Assembly (NCBI RefSeq): GCF_001519065.1 | Contig: NZ_KQ954252.1 | Location: forward strand, 186,001 to 250,000 | Direction of reading: 5' to 3' | DNA: 64,000 nt | Source: Novosphingobium sp. FSW06-99 | GTDB taxonomy: Bacteria > Pseudomonadota > Alphaproteobacteria > Sphingomonadales > Sphingomonadaceae | Shown: positions 52,987-62,045 of the stretch, in pieces | Layout: every line of letters starts with the position of its first letter | Position numbering within the stretch: the first letter of the stretch is position 1 | Position numbers and translations under genes: made by a program | The notes under the pieces: model-generated | What the model was told of the DNA's origin: nothing | Seen by the model: only the letters and a program-made list of their open reading frames with translations | The model's database searches: none

Positions 52987-53538
52987 CACGCCGATCAGCC
53001 ACAGATGCAACCAGTGCGCGAACACCGCGGCGAGCACCGCTCCGGTGATCACCACCAGCACGGTGTTGATCGCGCGGGGCGCGGCGCCGGGTGATGATCC
53101 GCGCCGCCGCAGCGACAGGAAATCGACCACAGCCCAGACCAGAAAGCTGCCGAACAGCGCGAGCGCGGCGGGGGTGGCATTGACCAGCAGATGGCCCACC
53201 GCCCACAGGCCCACGCCCGCCACCATCGGATCGCGCACCGCATGCTTGATGTGGTTGGCGGGCCAATAGGCCGCAACGATCAGGATAAACGCCAGAAAGA
53301 CCAGTCCGAACGTCGCATGGACCAGCCCGGGCGGCGCGGCATAGAGCGGGGCGCCACCGCGCGCGATGCCATAGCCATGGATGATCAGCGCAAACCCGGC
53401 GAGCGAGGCCAGCGTATAGAGCCCTTTCCAGGCGCCGTCGCCCAGCCGCGCGATCACGCCGGCGCGCCAGTTCGGCGCAAAGATCCGCACCGAATGGGCG
53501 CCAAGAAACAGTACGAGACCTGCGATGAGCCAATTCAT
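52966..53538 (-). CDS. NnrU-family membrane protein
   Basis: Polytopic membrane protein (five or six helices, 190 aa) with the NnrU opening LVLFLGAHSVRIFAPNWRAG and the conserved histidines in ANHIKHAVRDPM and GHLLVN. NnrU was named from denitrifiers, and a related plant protein isomerises zeta-carotene with heme; the role here is unknown. ATG 53538. Its promoter region is shared with the divergent NRPS-like gene (133-bp gap, where TTGACA lies at 53613-53618). Confidence 0.82.
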   Translation of the reverse strand: MNWLIAGLVLFLGAHSVRIFAPNWRAGVIARLGDGAWKGLYTLASLAGFALIIHGYGIARGGAPLYAAPPGLVHATFGLVFLAFILIVAAYWPANHIKHAVRDPMVAGVGLWAVGHLLVNATPAALALFGSFLVWAVVDFLSLRRRGSSPGAAPRAINTVLVVITGAVLAAVFAHWLHLWLIGVSPLASM

Positions 53539-53671
53539 GTGACGTGATCCCCCCGATCGATGCCCACCATCATCCGCCTGCATCGCGCCGGGGTCAAGCG
53601 TACTCGCCCCGGTTGACAAATCGCCGATTGCGCCCGAACGCCCGCAGCAACAGGTGTCTGGCCAGGGTCTG

Positions 53672-56600
53672 ATGAATTCACGCGAACCTCTCGATACGTA
53701 TGGCACCCTGCACCCTGTGCTGCATGGCTTTCTGGCGCGATCGGTGGCACGCGATCCGGCGGCGCTGGCGATCGATGTGCCGCCGGGGCGCGACCGGCCC
53801 ACGCGGCAGACGATGGCCTATGGCGAACTTGATGCGCTGTCGACGCGGCTGGCGCACCATCTGGCCGGGCGGGTCGCTGGCGAGGCGGTGGTCGCGCTGC
53901 TGATCGGCCGGACATCGCCCTTGCTCTATGTCGCGCAGATCGCGGTGCTGAAGGCGGGCGCGGCGTTCACCTGCCTCGATCCGGCGTTTCCCGACACGCG
54001 CATGGGCGAAATCATCGACGATGCCGCGCCGGTCGCGGTGCTGGCCGATGCAGCCGGGCTCGACCGGCTGGACCGGCTGGGGCTGGCCGCCGGGCTCGTG
54101 TGCGATGTGGCGGCCCTGGCGCGCAGCGCGCCGCCCGCGACCGACTTGCCCCTCGCGATCGATCCGGCGCGGTTGGCCTATGTGATCTATACCTCGGGCA
54201 CCACCGGGCGGCCAAAGGGGGTGGAGGTCGAACACCGCAACATCGCCAATCTGGTCGCTTCGGATCTGGCCGAATTCGCGCTTCGTCCCGGCGACCGCGT
54301 GGTGCAGGGCTCGTCCAGCGCCTATGACAGCTCGCTTGAGGAAATCTGGCTGGCGCTGGCGAGCGGGGCCACGCTGGTGGTGATGGACGATGCCGCGGCG
54401 CGCGCGGGGCCCGATGTGGTCGGCTGGTTGCAGGCCGAACGCGCGACGGTGTTCTGCCCGCCGCCCACGCTGCTGCGCGCATCGGGCTGTGCCGATCCGC
54501 GCGCGGCGCTGCCCGACCTGCGGCTGCTCTATGTTGGCGGCGAGGCGTTGCCGCAGGATCTGGCTGATCTGTGGGCCGCCGGGCGGCGCATGGTCAACGG
54601 CTATGGTCCGACAGAATGCGCGGTCACCTGCATGCGGTGTGATGTGCTGCCGGGGCACGCGGTGGGCATCGGGCGCGCGGTGCCGGGGATGACCGCGCAT
54701 GTGCTCGACGATGCATTGGCCGAAGTGCCTGCAGGTGAACGCGGCGAACTGTGCATGGGGGGTGCCGGGGTGGCGCGCGGCTATCGCCACAGGCCCGATC
54801 TGACGGTGGAAAAGTTCACCGATCACCCGCGCCTCGGGCGGCTCTATCGCACCGGCGATCTGGTCGATTGCGACAGCGAGGGGGTGTTTTTCTACCACGG
54901 GCGGATCGACGCGCAGGTCAAGATCAGGGGCTATCGCGTCGAGCTGGGCGAAATCGAGGCGCGGCTGGCGGCCCATGACGGGGTGCGCGCGGCGGCCTGC
55001 CGGGTGCAGGATGGCAACCATCTGGTGGCCTTTATCGTGCCGGCCGATGCCGCCTGCCCGCCCGATGTGGAGCCTATGCGTGCGGCACTGGCGCGGCAGG
55101 TGCCCGCCTATATGGTGCCGGTACAGATCGGCGTGATCGACGCGCTGCCGACCAGCGTGGGGGGCAAGCTCGATCGTGCGCGGCTGCCCATGTTGGTGCT
55201 GGCGCCCACGGCGGGCGATCGCCCGGTGATCGCGCCGGTGGGCGAAATGGAAACGCTGATCGCGCGCGCCATGGCCGACGTGTTGCGACGCGATCATGCG
55301 GTGTCGGTGGAGGATGATTTCTTTGCCGATCTCGGCGGCGATTCGCTCAGCGCCGCGCTGCTGGTCACGCTGTTGCGCGATGATGTGCGCACGCAATGGG
55401 TCACTGTCAGCGATATCTACGAAACGCGCACCGTGCGCGACCTGGCGCGCCAGGCGCATGCGCTGTGCGAGGGCGATCTGCCGCCCCCGGCCGAGCTCGA
55501 CCAGCCGCGTGTCGGCACGGTGCGGCCGGGGCTGGCCACGGTCGTGCAGGTGGGCTGGTTGCTGGGCGAACTGTGCGTCGGCGGCTGGATCGGCTGGCTG
55601 GTGGCATTTCGCCTGTTGCCGGTGGTCTATGGCGGATTGGGCCCGCTGGGGTTCGTGCTGGCGGTGCCCTTGCTCGGGCTGGCCGGGCTGGCGCTCTATC
55701 TGCCGCTGGCGGTGCTGTTTGCGGTCGTGGTCAAATGGGCGCTGGTCGGGCGCTATCGCCCGATCCGCGCGCGGGTGTGGAGCGGGTGGTATCTGCGCCA
55801 CTGGATGGTCGTTGCGGCGGCGCGGATGATCCCCTGGCCGCTGTTGCAGGGCTCGGGCTTGCAAAAGGCCATCCTGCGCGCGCTGGGTGCGCGGATCGGG
55901 CGCGGGGTGCATATCCACCGCGGGGTCGATCTGGCGCGCGGCGGGTGGGACATGCTCGATATCGGTGATCACGTGGCGATCGGGCAGGATGCCATGATCG
56001 GCCTGGCCGATCTCGATCGCGGCGATGTGGTGATCGGGCCGATCGTGCTGGAACCGGGTGCCACGCTGATGACCCGCGCCGGGATTGGTGGATGGTGCCG
56101 GATGGGCGCGGGCAGCGTGCTGACCGCGCTGTCGGTGCTCAATCCGGGCATGGCGGTGCCGCCCGGCGAACTGTGGGATGGCGTGCCCGCGCGCAACGCC
56201 GGCCACGCCCCGGCCTTGCCTGCGCCGGTTGCCGATGGCTTGCCCGAGGCGCTGTGGGACATGCTGGCGATGGGGGCCGAGGCCGTGCTGGGCTTTGCCG
56301 CCACGCTGCCGACGCAGGCGCTCGCGCTGATACTGTGTATGCTTACCGGCACGCCACTGGCCGATCTGTGGGGCTGGGCCTGGCACCCGACGTTTGCCAC
56401 CCGCGCCGGGCTGGTGGTGCTGGCGCTGACGGTGCTGTCGCTGCCGCTGACGCTGGTGTGGAGCGCGGTGCTGTTGCGCCTGATGGGCCGCGTACGGCCC
56501 GGCGTCGTCTCGCGCTGGAGCCTGGCTTATTTGCGCGCCTGGCTCAAGGCGGGGATGCTGGCGCTGGCGGGCGAATGGTTGACCGGCACGCTGTTCTGGC

Positions 56601-57661
56601 CGCGCTGGCTGCGGCTGGCGGGGATGGATATCGGCGCCCGCTGCGAAATCAGCACGATTACCGATGTCGTGCCCGAACTGGTGACGATCGGCGCCGAAAC
56701 GTTCTTTGCCGACGGCATCTATCTGGGCGGCGGCACGGTCAGCCACGGCACCGTGCGGCTGGGTCATACGCACCTGGGGCGCAACACGTTTCTGGGCAAC
56801 CATGTGGTGATTGCACCGGGCGAGACTTTGCCCGACGACATCCTGATCGGCATCGCCACGCCCGCGCACGGAATCGATATCGCTGGCGGCGAGGCGCGGT
56901 TCGGCCATCCCGCGTTCGATCTGCCGCGCCGCGAAGTGGTTGCCGTCGATCGCAGCCTGACGTTCGAACCCTCGGCCTTGCGCTTTGCCAACCGGCTGTT
57001 CTGGGAAGCGCTGCGGTTTGTCCTGCCGGTGCTGCCGGTGGTGCTGGCGGCGGTGTGGTACCGGCTGCTGACCGATGCGGCGGGGGCGGTTTCGCCGCTG
57101 GCTTATGCGCTGCTGGTGATCCCGGCGGTCACGCTGATGCCGTTGGCGGTGTTGTGCCTGACGGTGCTGGCGCTCAAATGGGGGCTGATCGGGCGGGTCA
57201 GGCCGGGGCAGCACGCGCTGTGGTCGTGCTGGTGCAGCCGCTGGGACTATGTTTATGTTGCCTGGGCGCGCTATGCCACGCGCATACTGCGGCGGCTCGA
57301 CGGGACGCTGCTGCTGGCGGTCTATCTGCGCGCGATGGGGCTGACCATCGGGCGGCGCGCGGTGCTGGGGCCGATGTTCGCCCAGGTGGTCGATCCCGAC
57401 ATGATTGCCATCGGCGATGGCGCGACTGTGGTGGCGTTCTTTCAGGCGCATACGTTCGAGGATCGCGTGCTGAAGGTCGATTGTGTGCGGATCGGCGCGG
57501 GCGCGACATTGGCACGCGGAACGGTGCCACTTTACGGCGCGGTGATCGACGATCGCACCCATGTCGGCGCGGGCAGCGTGGTGATGAAACGCGAACATCT
57601 GTTGCCAGGCCTGCGCTATCAGGGCGTACCTTCGCGCGCGCTGGGTGAGGAGCCTGGCTGA
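53672..57661 (+). CDS. Pls/PosA-type NRPS-like synthetase (A-T-membrane/acyltransferase)
   Basis: A 1329-aa membrane synthetase with the layout of epsilon-poly-lysine/poly-ornithine synthetases. Adenylation domain at about residues 15-500 (YTSGTTGRPKG near 171-181; YGPTECAVT; YRTGDLV; GGKLDR), carrier domain with GGDSL (Ser558), then helices alternating with three left-handed-helix hexapeptide-type domains (for example IGDHVAIGQDAMIG, IGAETFFADGIYLGGG, IGAGATLARGTVPLYGAVI). Aligned by eye, the substrate code is D-S-E-C-L-V-G-V-T-K; the Glu at the third place often goes with a basic substrate. No condensation or thioesterase domain. ATG 53672 chosen (AGGG upstream). It is followed after 10 bp by the operator of the cdhC gene. 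Confidence 0.85.
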   Translation: MNSREPLDTYGTLHPVLHGFLARSVARDPAALAIDVPPGRDRPTRQTMAYGELDALSTRLAHHLAGRVAGEAVVALLIGRTSPLLYVAQIAVLKAGAAFTCLDPAFPDTRMGEIIDDAAPVAVLADAAGLDRLDRLGLAAGLVCDVAALARSAPPATDLPLAIDPARLAYVIYTSGTTGRPKGVEVEHRNIANLVASDLAEFALRPGDRVVQGSSSAYDSSLEEIWLALASGATLVVMDDAAARAGPDVVGWLQAERATVFCPPPTLLRASGCADPRAALPDLRLLYVGGEALPQDLADLWAAGRRMVNGYGPTECAVTCMRCDVLPGHAVGIGRAVPGMTAHVLDDALAEVPAGERGELCMGGAGVARGYRHRPDLTVEKFTDHPRLGRLYRTGDLVDCDSEGVFFYHGRIDAQVKIRGYRVELGEIEARLAAHDGVRAAACRVQDGNHLVAFIVPADAACPPDVEPMRAALARQVPAYMVPVQIGVIDALPTSVGGKLDRARLPMLVLAPTAGDRPVIAPVGEMETLIARAMADVLRRDHAVSVEDDFFADLGGDSLSAALLVTLLRDDVRTQWVTVSDIYETRTVRDLARQAHALCEGDLPPPAELDQPRVGTVRPGLATVVQVGWLLGELCVGGWIGWLVAFRLLPVVYGGLGPLGFVLAVPLLGLAGLALYLPLAVLFAVVVKWALVGRYRPIRARVWSGWYLRHWMVVAAARMIPWPLLQGSGLQKAILRALGARIGRGVHIHRGVDLARGGWDMLDIGDHVAIGQDAMIGLADLDRGDVVIGPIVLEPGATLMTRAGIGGWCRMGAGSVLTALSVLNPGMAVPPGELWDGVPARNAGHAPALPAPVADGLPEALWDMLAMGAEAVLGFAATLPTQALALILCMLTGTPLADLWGWAWHPTFATRAGLVVLALTVLSLPLTLVWSAVLLRLMGRVRPGVVSRWSLAYLRAWLKAGMLALAGEWLTGTLFWPRWLRLAGMDIGARCEISTITDVVPELVTIGAETFFADGIYLGGGTVSHGTVRLGHTHLGRNTFLGNHVVIAPGETLPDDILIGIATPAHGIDIAGGEARFGHPAFDLPRREVVAVDRSLTFEPSALRFANRLFWEALRFVLPVLPVVLAAVWYRLLTDAAGAVSPLAYALLVIPAVTLMPLAVLCLTVLALKWGLIGRVRPGQHALWSCWCSRWDYVYVAWARYATRILRRLDGTLLLAVYLRAMGLTIGRRAVLGPMFAQVVDPDMIAIGDGATVVAFFQAHTFEDRVLKVDCVRIGAGATLARGTVPLYGAVIDDRTHVGAGSVVMKREHLLPGLRYQGVPSRALGEEPG

Positions 57662-57670
57662 ATCGGGCGA

Positions 57671-57730
57671 TGTCGCAAAATGTGCGCGCCCATTCGCAAA
57701 TTGGTGTTGCCGGGCCCCGCCGACGGCTAT
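57671..57730 (+). promoter_or_regulatory. Operator and candidate promoter of the cdhC-cdhAB pair
   Basis: TGTCGCAAA (57671-57679) and ATTCGCAAA (57692-57700) are direct repeats of 21-bp period, inverted copies of the half-site found at 46020 and 46041. Directly downstream TTGGTG (57701-57706), 18-bp spacer, GGCTAT (57725-57730) could be -35/-10, with the operator ending at the -35, as for AraC-type activation. It begins 10 bp after the NRPS stop. Confidence 0.65.
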
Positions 57731-57762
57731 CGTGGCGGCAAGCTGGATGAGGACAAGTCCCC

Positions 57763-58659
57763 ATGAATTTCGAGACGTTCATCACGTGCGCGGTCACCGG
57801 TTCGGGCGAGACCGCCGACAAGCATCCCGATCTGCCGATCACCCCCAAACAGATCGCCGCGGCTGCGATCGAGGCGGCCAACGCGGGCGCGGCGATCGCG
57901 CATATCCATGTGCGTGATCCCGAAACCGGCAAAGGATCGCGCGATCCCAAGCTCTATCGCGAAGTGGTCGAACGCATCCGCGATTCGGGCACCGACGTGG
58001 TGATCAACCTGACCGCCGGGATGGGCGGCGATATCGTGTTCGGCCCCGGCGAAAACCCGCTGCCGCTCAATCCCGAAGGCACCGACATGGTCGGCCCGAT
58101 CGAGCGGCTGGTGCATGTCGAGGAATTGCTGCCCGAAATCTGCACGATCGATTGCGGCACGATGAACTTTGCCGCGGGCGACTATGTGATGACCAACACG
58201 CCCGGCATGCTGCGCGCGATGGCCGCGCATGTGCAAAGCCTGGGCGTGCGGCCCGAACTCGAAGTGTTCGACACCGGGCATCTGGTGTTCGTCAAGCAGT
58301 TGATCAAGGAAGGGCTGCTGGACGAACCGGTGATGATCCAGTTGTGCATGGGCATCCCTTATGGCGCGCCCGATGATCCGCTGACGACGATGGCGATGGT
58401 CCACCAGTTGCCTGCGGGCGCGATTTTCAGCGGCTTCTCGATCGGCCGCTACCAGCTTCCCTATGTTGCCATGGCGGCGCTGGCGGGCGGCAATGTGCGC
58501 GTCGGTCTGGAAGACAACCTCTATCTCGGACGCGGCCAACTGGCCAGCAACGGCGATTTGGTGACGCGCGCGAAAACCATTCTCGAGGCGATGGGCGCCC
58601 GTATCCTCGGCCCCGCCGAAGTGCGCCAGAAGCTTCAGTTGACCAAGCGCTGGGGCTGA
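57763..58659 (+). CDS. cdhC: BKACE enzyme, probable 3-dehydrocarnitine cleavage (CdhC-like)
   Basis: Beta-keto-acid cleavage enzyme (BKACE/Kce) fold: a zinc TIM barrel that swaps acetyl-CoA onto a beta-keto acid. Zinc ligands His47 and His49 (AHIHVRD) and Glu in [24 protein letters not shown] and the [13 protein letters not shown] blocks are family landmarks. 298 aa. Next gene, 2 bp away, encodes a carnitine dehydrogenase-thioesterase fusion, which supports 3-dehydrocarnitine + acetyl-CoA giving betainyl-CoA + acetoacetate. Substrate assignment rests on context, since BKACE members act on many beta-keto acids. Confidence 0.85.
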   Translation: MNFETFITCAVTGSGETADKHPDLPITPKQIAAAAIEAANAGAAIAHIHVRDPETGKGSRDPKLYREVVERIRDSGTDVVINLTAGMGGDIVFGPGENPLPLNPEGTDMVGPIERLVHVEELLPEICTIDCGTMNFAAGDYVMTNTPGMLRAMAAHVQSLGVRPELEVFDTGHLVFVKQLIKEGLLDEPVMIQLCMGIPYGAPDDPLTTMAMVHQLPAGAIFSGFSIGRYQLPYVAMAALAGGNVRVGLEDNLYLGRGQLASNGDLVTRAKTILEAMGARILGPAEVRQKLQLTKRWG

Positions 58660-58661
58660 TT

Positions 58662-60125
58662 ATGACCGATATTTCGCACATTCGCCGCATCGGCCTGGTC
58701 GGTGGCGGGGTGATCGGCGCGGGCTGGGCAGCGCGCTTTGCGCTGGCCGGATACGATGTCTGCCTGTTCGACCCCGATCCTGCGGCCGATCGCAAGGTCG
58801 CGGCAGTGCTGGGCAATGCGCGCCGTGCGCAGCAACGCCTGCTGGGCGCGCTGCTGCCGCGCGAAGGCACGGTGACGATCGCCGCGACGCTGGCCGAAGC
58901 GGTCGCCGATGCCGATTTCATCCAGGAAAGCCTGCCCGAAGTCGAAACGCTGAAGCAGCGCGTGCTGCGCGAAATCGAGGCGGCGGCGCGGCCCGGGGTG
59001 GTGATCGGATCGTCCACATCGGGGCTGTTGCCGACCCAGTTGCAATCGGTACTGGCCGATCCGGCGCGCTTTGTCGTGGGGCACCCGTTCAACCCGGTCT
59101 ATCTGTTGCCGCTGGTCGAAGTGTGCGGCGGTGCCGCGACCACGCAGGCGACCAAGGATATCGCCACCGCACTCTATACCGCGTGCGGGATGCAGGCGCT
59201 GCAAGTGCGGGTGGAAATCGACGGCTTCATCGCCGACCGCCTGCTGGAGGCGCTGTGGCGCGAGGCGCTGTGGCTGGTCAACGACGGTGTCGCGACGACC
59301 GCCGAAATCGACGATGCGATCCGGTACGGCGCCGGGCTGCGCTGGTCGTTCATGGGCACGTTCCTGACCTATCGGCTGGCCGGGGGCGAGGCCGGAATGC
59401 GGCATTTTCTGGCGCAGTTCGGCCCCGCGCTGAAACTGCCCTGGACCAAGCTGGTGGCGTGCGAGCTGACCGATGAATTGACCGACCGGGTTGCTGCGCA
59501 ATCGGACGAACAGGCCGGCGGCATCGGCTTGCGCGAATACGAACAGAAACGCGACGATTGCCTGGTCGACGTGATGACCGCGCTGAAGGCCAACGACTTT
59601 GCCGCCGGTGCCACGTTGAAGGCGCATGGCGAGCGGCTGGCGGCGCGGCAGGCGACCCCGCAGGACGGTGCGGCGCTGGTCACCCATGTCGATGCGGCGT
59701 GGATCGATTACAACGGCCACATGACCGAATGGGCCTATCTGAAGCTGTTTGGCGACACCACTGATGTGCTGTTGGCGCAAATCGGCGCGGGGGCCGACTA
59801 CGTCGCGGCCGGGCACTCGTTCTATACCGTCGAAAGCCATCTGCGCCATCTGGGGCAGGCGCGGCTGGGCGAACGTGTGGCGGTGGCCACCCAAGTGTTG
59901 TCCGCCGATGCCAAGCGGTTGCACATTTTTCACACGATGACCGGCGCCGATGGCAGCGTGATTGCCACTGCCGAACACATGCTGGTGCATGTCGATGCCG
60001 CCGCCGAACGCAGCATCGCGATGCTGCCGGCCGTGGCCGCAGCGGTTGCCGCGCGCGTGTCCGCTGATGCGGGCCGGGCCAGGCCCGACGCGGCAGGGCG
60101 GAGCATCGGCCTGCCGCAACGCTGA
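58662..60125 (+). CDS. L-carnitine dehydrogenase fused to betainyl-CoA thioesterase (CdhA-CdhB-like)
   Basis: Two enzymes in one chain. Residues 1-320 form a 3-hydroxyacyl-CoA-dehydrogenase-like carnitine dehydrogenase (GLVGGGVIGAGWAARFALAG near 11-30; PFNPVYLLPLVEV; then the helical domain). From about residue 341 a hot-dog thioesterase begins (HVDAAWIDYNGHMTEW). In pseudomonads CdhA and CdhB are separate; fused forms are known from rhizobial L-carnitine dehydrogenase. Converts carnitine to 3-dehydrocarnitine with NAD+, and hydrolyses betainyl-CoA to glycine betaine. 487 aa. Follows cdhC by 2 bp; 80 bp separate it from the SDR gene. Confidence 0.87.
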   Translation: MTDISHIRRIGLVGGGVIGAGWAARFALAGYDVCLFDPDPAADRKVAAVLGNARRAQQRLLGALLPREGTVTIAATLAEAVADADFIQESLPEVETLKQRVLREIEAAARPGVVIGSSTSGLLPTQLQSVLADPARFVVGHPFNPVYLLPLVEVCGGAATTQATKDIATALYTACGMQALQVRVEIDGFIADRLLEALWREALWLVNDGVATTAEIDDAIRYGAGLRWSFMGTFLTYRLAGGEAGMRHFLAQFGPALKLPWTKLVACELTDELTDRVAAQSDEQAGGIGLREYEQKRDDCLVDVMTALKANDFAAGATLKAHGERLAARQATPQDGAALVTHVDAAWIDYNGHMTEWAYLKLFGDTTDVLLAQIGAGADYVAAGHSFYTVESHLRHLGQARLGERVAVATQVLSADAKRLHIFHTMTGADGSVIATAEHMLVHVDAAAERSIAMLPAVAAAVAARVSADAGRARPDAAGRSIGLPQR

Positions 60126-60205
60126 TCGCCGTGGCCCATTGACTTGGGCCATCGATCGCGGCCAACCTGATCGCACCGGACCAGAGCCGGGCGGGAGAGG
60201 CTGGC

Positions 60206-60946
60206 ATGATCGACGACACCGACTTTACCGCGCGCCGCGTGCTGGTGGTCGGCGGGTCGAGCGGGATCGGCAATGGCATTGCCCAGGCATTTCGGGCGCG
60301 CGGCGCGCGCGTGCACGTTTGGGGCACGCGGGCGCAGGCATCGGACTATGACCCGGCAGACGGCAGCGATCTGGCCGGGCTGGGCTATGACCGGGTCGAT
60401 GTCGGCGATCCCGATGCCATCGCGGCCGCGCCGGTGCCGTTTGCCGACGGGCTGGATGTGCTGGTGCTGTGCCAGGGCGCGGTCGTCTACAAGCGCGGCG
60501 AATTTGCGCGGCCCGGCTGGGATGCGGTGATGGCGGTCAATCTCGACAGCGTGATGCATTGCGCGATGCGGTTCCGCGCCGTTCTTTCTGCCGCCAAGGG
60601 CACGGTGATCGTGGTCAGCTCGGTTTCGGGGCTCGGTGCCAATATCGGCAACCCGGCCTATGCCGCCTCGAAAGCGGGCGCGATCAGCCTGACCAAATCG
60701 CTGGGGCAGGCACTTGCCGCCGAGGGGATCCGAGTCAACGGATTGGCCCCTGGCTTGGTCGATACCAAGCTGACCAAAGTCACCACGCAGCACCCCGATC
60801 GGTTGAACGGCGCGATTGCGCGCATTCCCCAGGGGCGCATCGGCACGCCTGCCGACATGGCCGGGGCGGCGATCTTTCTGGCCTCTCCCCTCGCGGCCTA
60901 TGTCACCGGTCATACGCTGGTGGTCGATGGCGGCCTGTCGCTTTAG
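60206..60946 (+). CDS. Short-chain dehydrogenase/reductase
   Basis: Classical SDR. NAD(P) motif VVGGSSGIGNGIA (about residues 14-26), VVSSVSG catalytic Ser, and Tyr-x3-Lys in PAYAASKAGAI; the C-terminus ends DGGLSL. Length 246 aa from ATG 60206 (GGGAGAGG upstream). Followed by an MDR dehydrogenase after 6 bp, so the two may oxidise successive alcohol/carbonyl groups. The substrate is not known; a carnitine-derived hydroxy acid would fit the setting. Confidence 0.88.
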   Translation: MIDDTDFTARRVLVVGGSSGIGNGIAQAFRARGARVHVWGTRAQASDYDPADGSDLAGLGYDRVDVGDPDAIAAAPVPFADGLDVLVLCQGAVVYKRGEFARPGWDAVMAVNLDSVMHCAMRFRAVLSAAKGTVIVVSSVSGLGANIGNPAYAASKAGAISLTKSLGQALAAEGIRVNGLAPGLVDTKLTKVTTQHPDRLNGAIARIPQGRIGTPADMAGAAIFLASPLAAYVTGHTLVVDGGLSL

Positions 60947-60955
60947 GAATCGATG

Positions 60956-61996
60956 ATGAAAGCCTTGCGATATTACGGTCCGCGCGACATCCGGCATGAC
61001 AGCATGGACGATCCGGTGCTGGAAAACGGCGGCGATGCGATCGTGCGGATGACTGGTTGTTCTATCTGCGGCAGCGATCTGCACATCTGGCACGGGCACG
61101 GCTTTTCCGACGATATCGGGTTTTGCGTCGGGCACGAGGCGGTCGGCGAAGTGGTCGAAACCGGGCGCGATGTGCGCCGCATCAAAGTGGGGGACCGCGT
61201 CATGCTGCCCGCTGCGGTTGGCTGTGGCCAGTGCCGGCCCTGCCTTCGCGGGCAAGTCTTTGCCTGCGAAAACAATGCCATGGCCTGTTATGGACTGTCC
61301 AGCCGTCTGCAAGGCGTGCAGGCCGAGGCGTTTCGCGTGCCCGCTGCCGACATGAATGCGGTGCCGATCCCCGATGGCATCAGCGAGGATCAGGCGCTGA
61401 TGCTGACCGATGCCATGGCCACTGCCTGGTTCGGCGCGCGGCAGGCCGACATCGTGCCGGGATCGAGCGTGGCGGTGATCGGGCTGGGGCCGATCGGGTT
61501 GATGGCGGTCGATGCCGCCTGGGTGATGGGCGCGAATGTGGTCTATGCCATCGATCCGGTGGCCGAACGTCGCGCGCTGGCCGCGCAGACCGGCGCGATC
61601 GCGCTCGACCCGGCGCTGGCGCTCGACACCATTCGCGAAGACACGCGCGGGCGAAAGCTCGACTGCGTGGTCGAGGCGGTCGGATCGGACGCGACTGTCG
61701 ATCTGGCGCTGCGGCTGGTCACCCGGCGCGGCACGGTTTCGGTGATCGGCGTGCAGCAATCGCGCCGGTTTGCCTTTCCGCTCGAACGCGCGTTTACCGC
61801 CGGGCTGACCTTTCGCACGGGCACCTGTTCGGTGCCCGAGGAATTGCCCGCGCTGTTTGCGCTGGTGCAATCGGGCCGGTTGCGTCCCGAACGCTTTGTC
61901 ACCCATCGCCTGCCGCTCAGCCAGGGCGAAGCGGCCTACCGCCGGTTCGAGGCGCGTGAGGCAGGCGCGCTGAAAGTCATCCTGACGCCCGATTGA
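60956..61996 (+). CDS. Zinc-dependent alcohol dehydrogenase (MDR family)
   Basis: Medium-chain dehydrogenase. The catalytic zinc site is in GCSICGSDLHIWHGHG and GHEAVGEVVETG; the structural zinc lobe has four cysteines in CGQCRPCLRGQVFAC. The Rossmann motif is GLGPIGLMAVDAA (about residues 179-191). ATGATG at 60953/60956; I use the second (AGGA seven bases upstream), giving 346 aa. Similar to threonine/glutathione-independent formaldehyde dehydrogenases. Formaldehyde handling would make sense next to betaine demethylation, but is unproven. Confidence 0.87.
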   Translation: MKALRYYGPRDIRHDSMDDPVLENGGDAIVRMTGCSICGSDLHIWHGHGFSDDIGFCVGHEAVGEVVETGRDVRRIKVGDRVMLPAAVGCGQCRPCLRGQVFACENNAMACYGLSSRLQGVQAEAFRVPAADMNAVPIPDGISEDQALMLTDAMATAWFGARQADIVPGSSVAVIGLGPIGLMAVDAAWVMGANVVYAIDPVAERRALAAQTGAIALDPALALDTIREDTRGRKLDCVVEAVGSDATVDLALRLVTRRGTVSVIGVQQSRRFAFPLERAFTAGLTFRTGTCSVPEELPALFALVQSGRLRPERFVTHRLPLSQGEAAYRRFEAREAGALKVILTPD

Positions 61997-62045
61997 GTGC
62001 GCGGGGCTACTGGCGCGCGCCGCGCCGATGGGCCAGAATGGTGCC

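Noticed and set aside
53678..57598. 1306-aa open frame on the minus strand
   Set aside because: It mirrors the NRPS-like gene; its translation is His/Arg/Gln-rich with no domain, as expected for a shadow frame in high-GC DNA.
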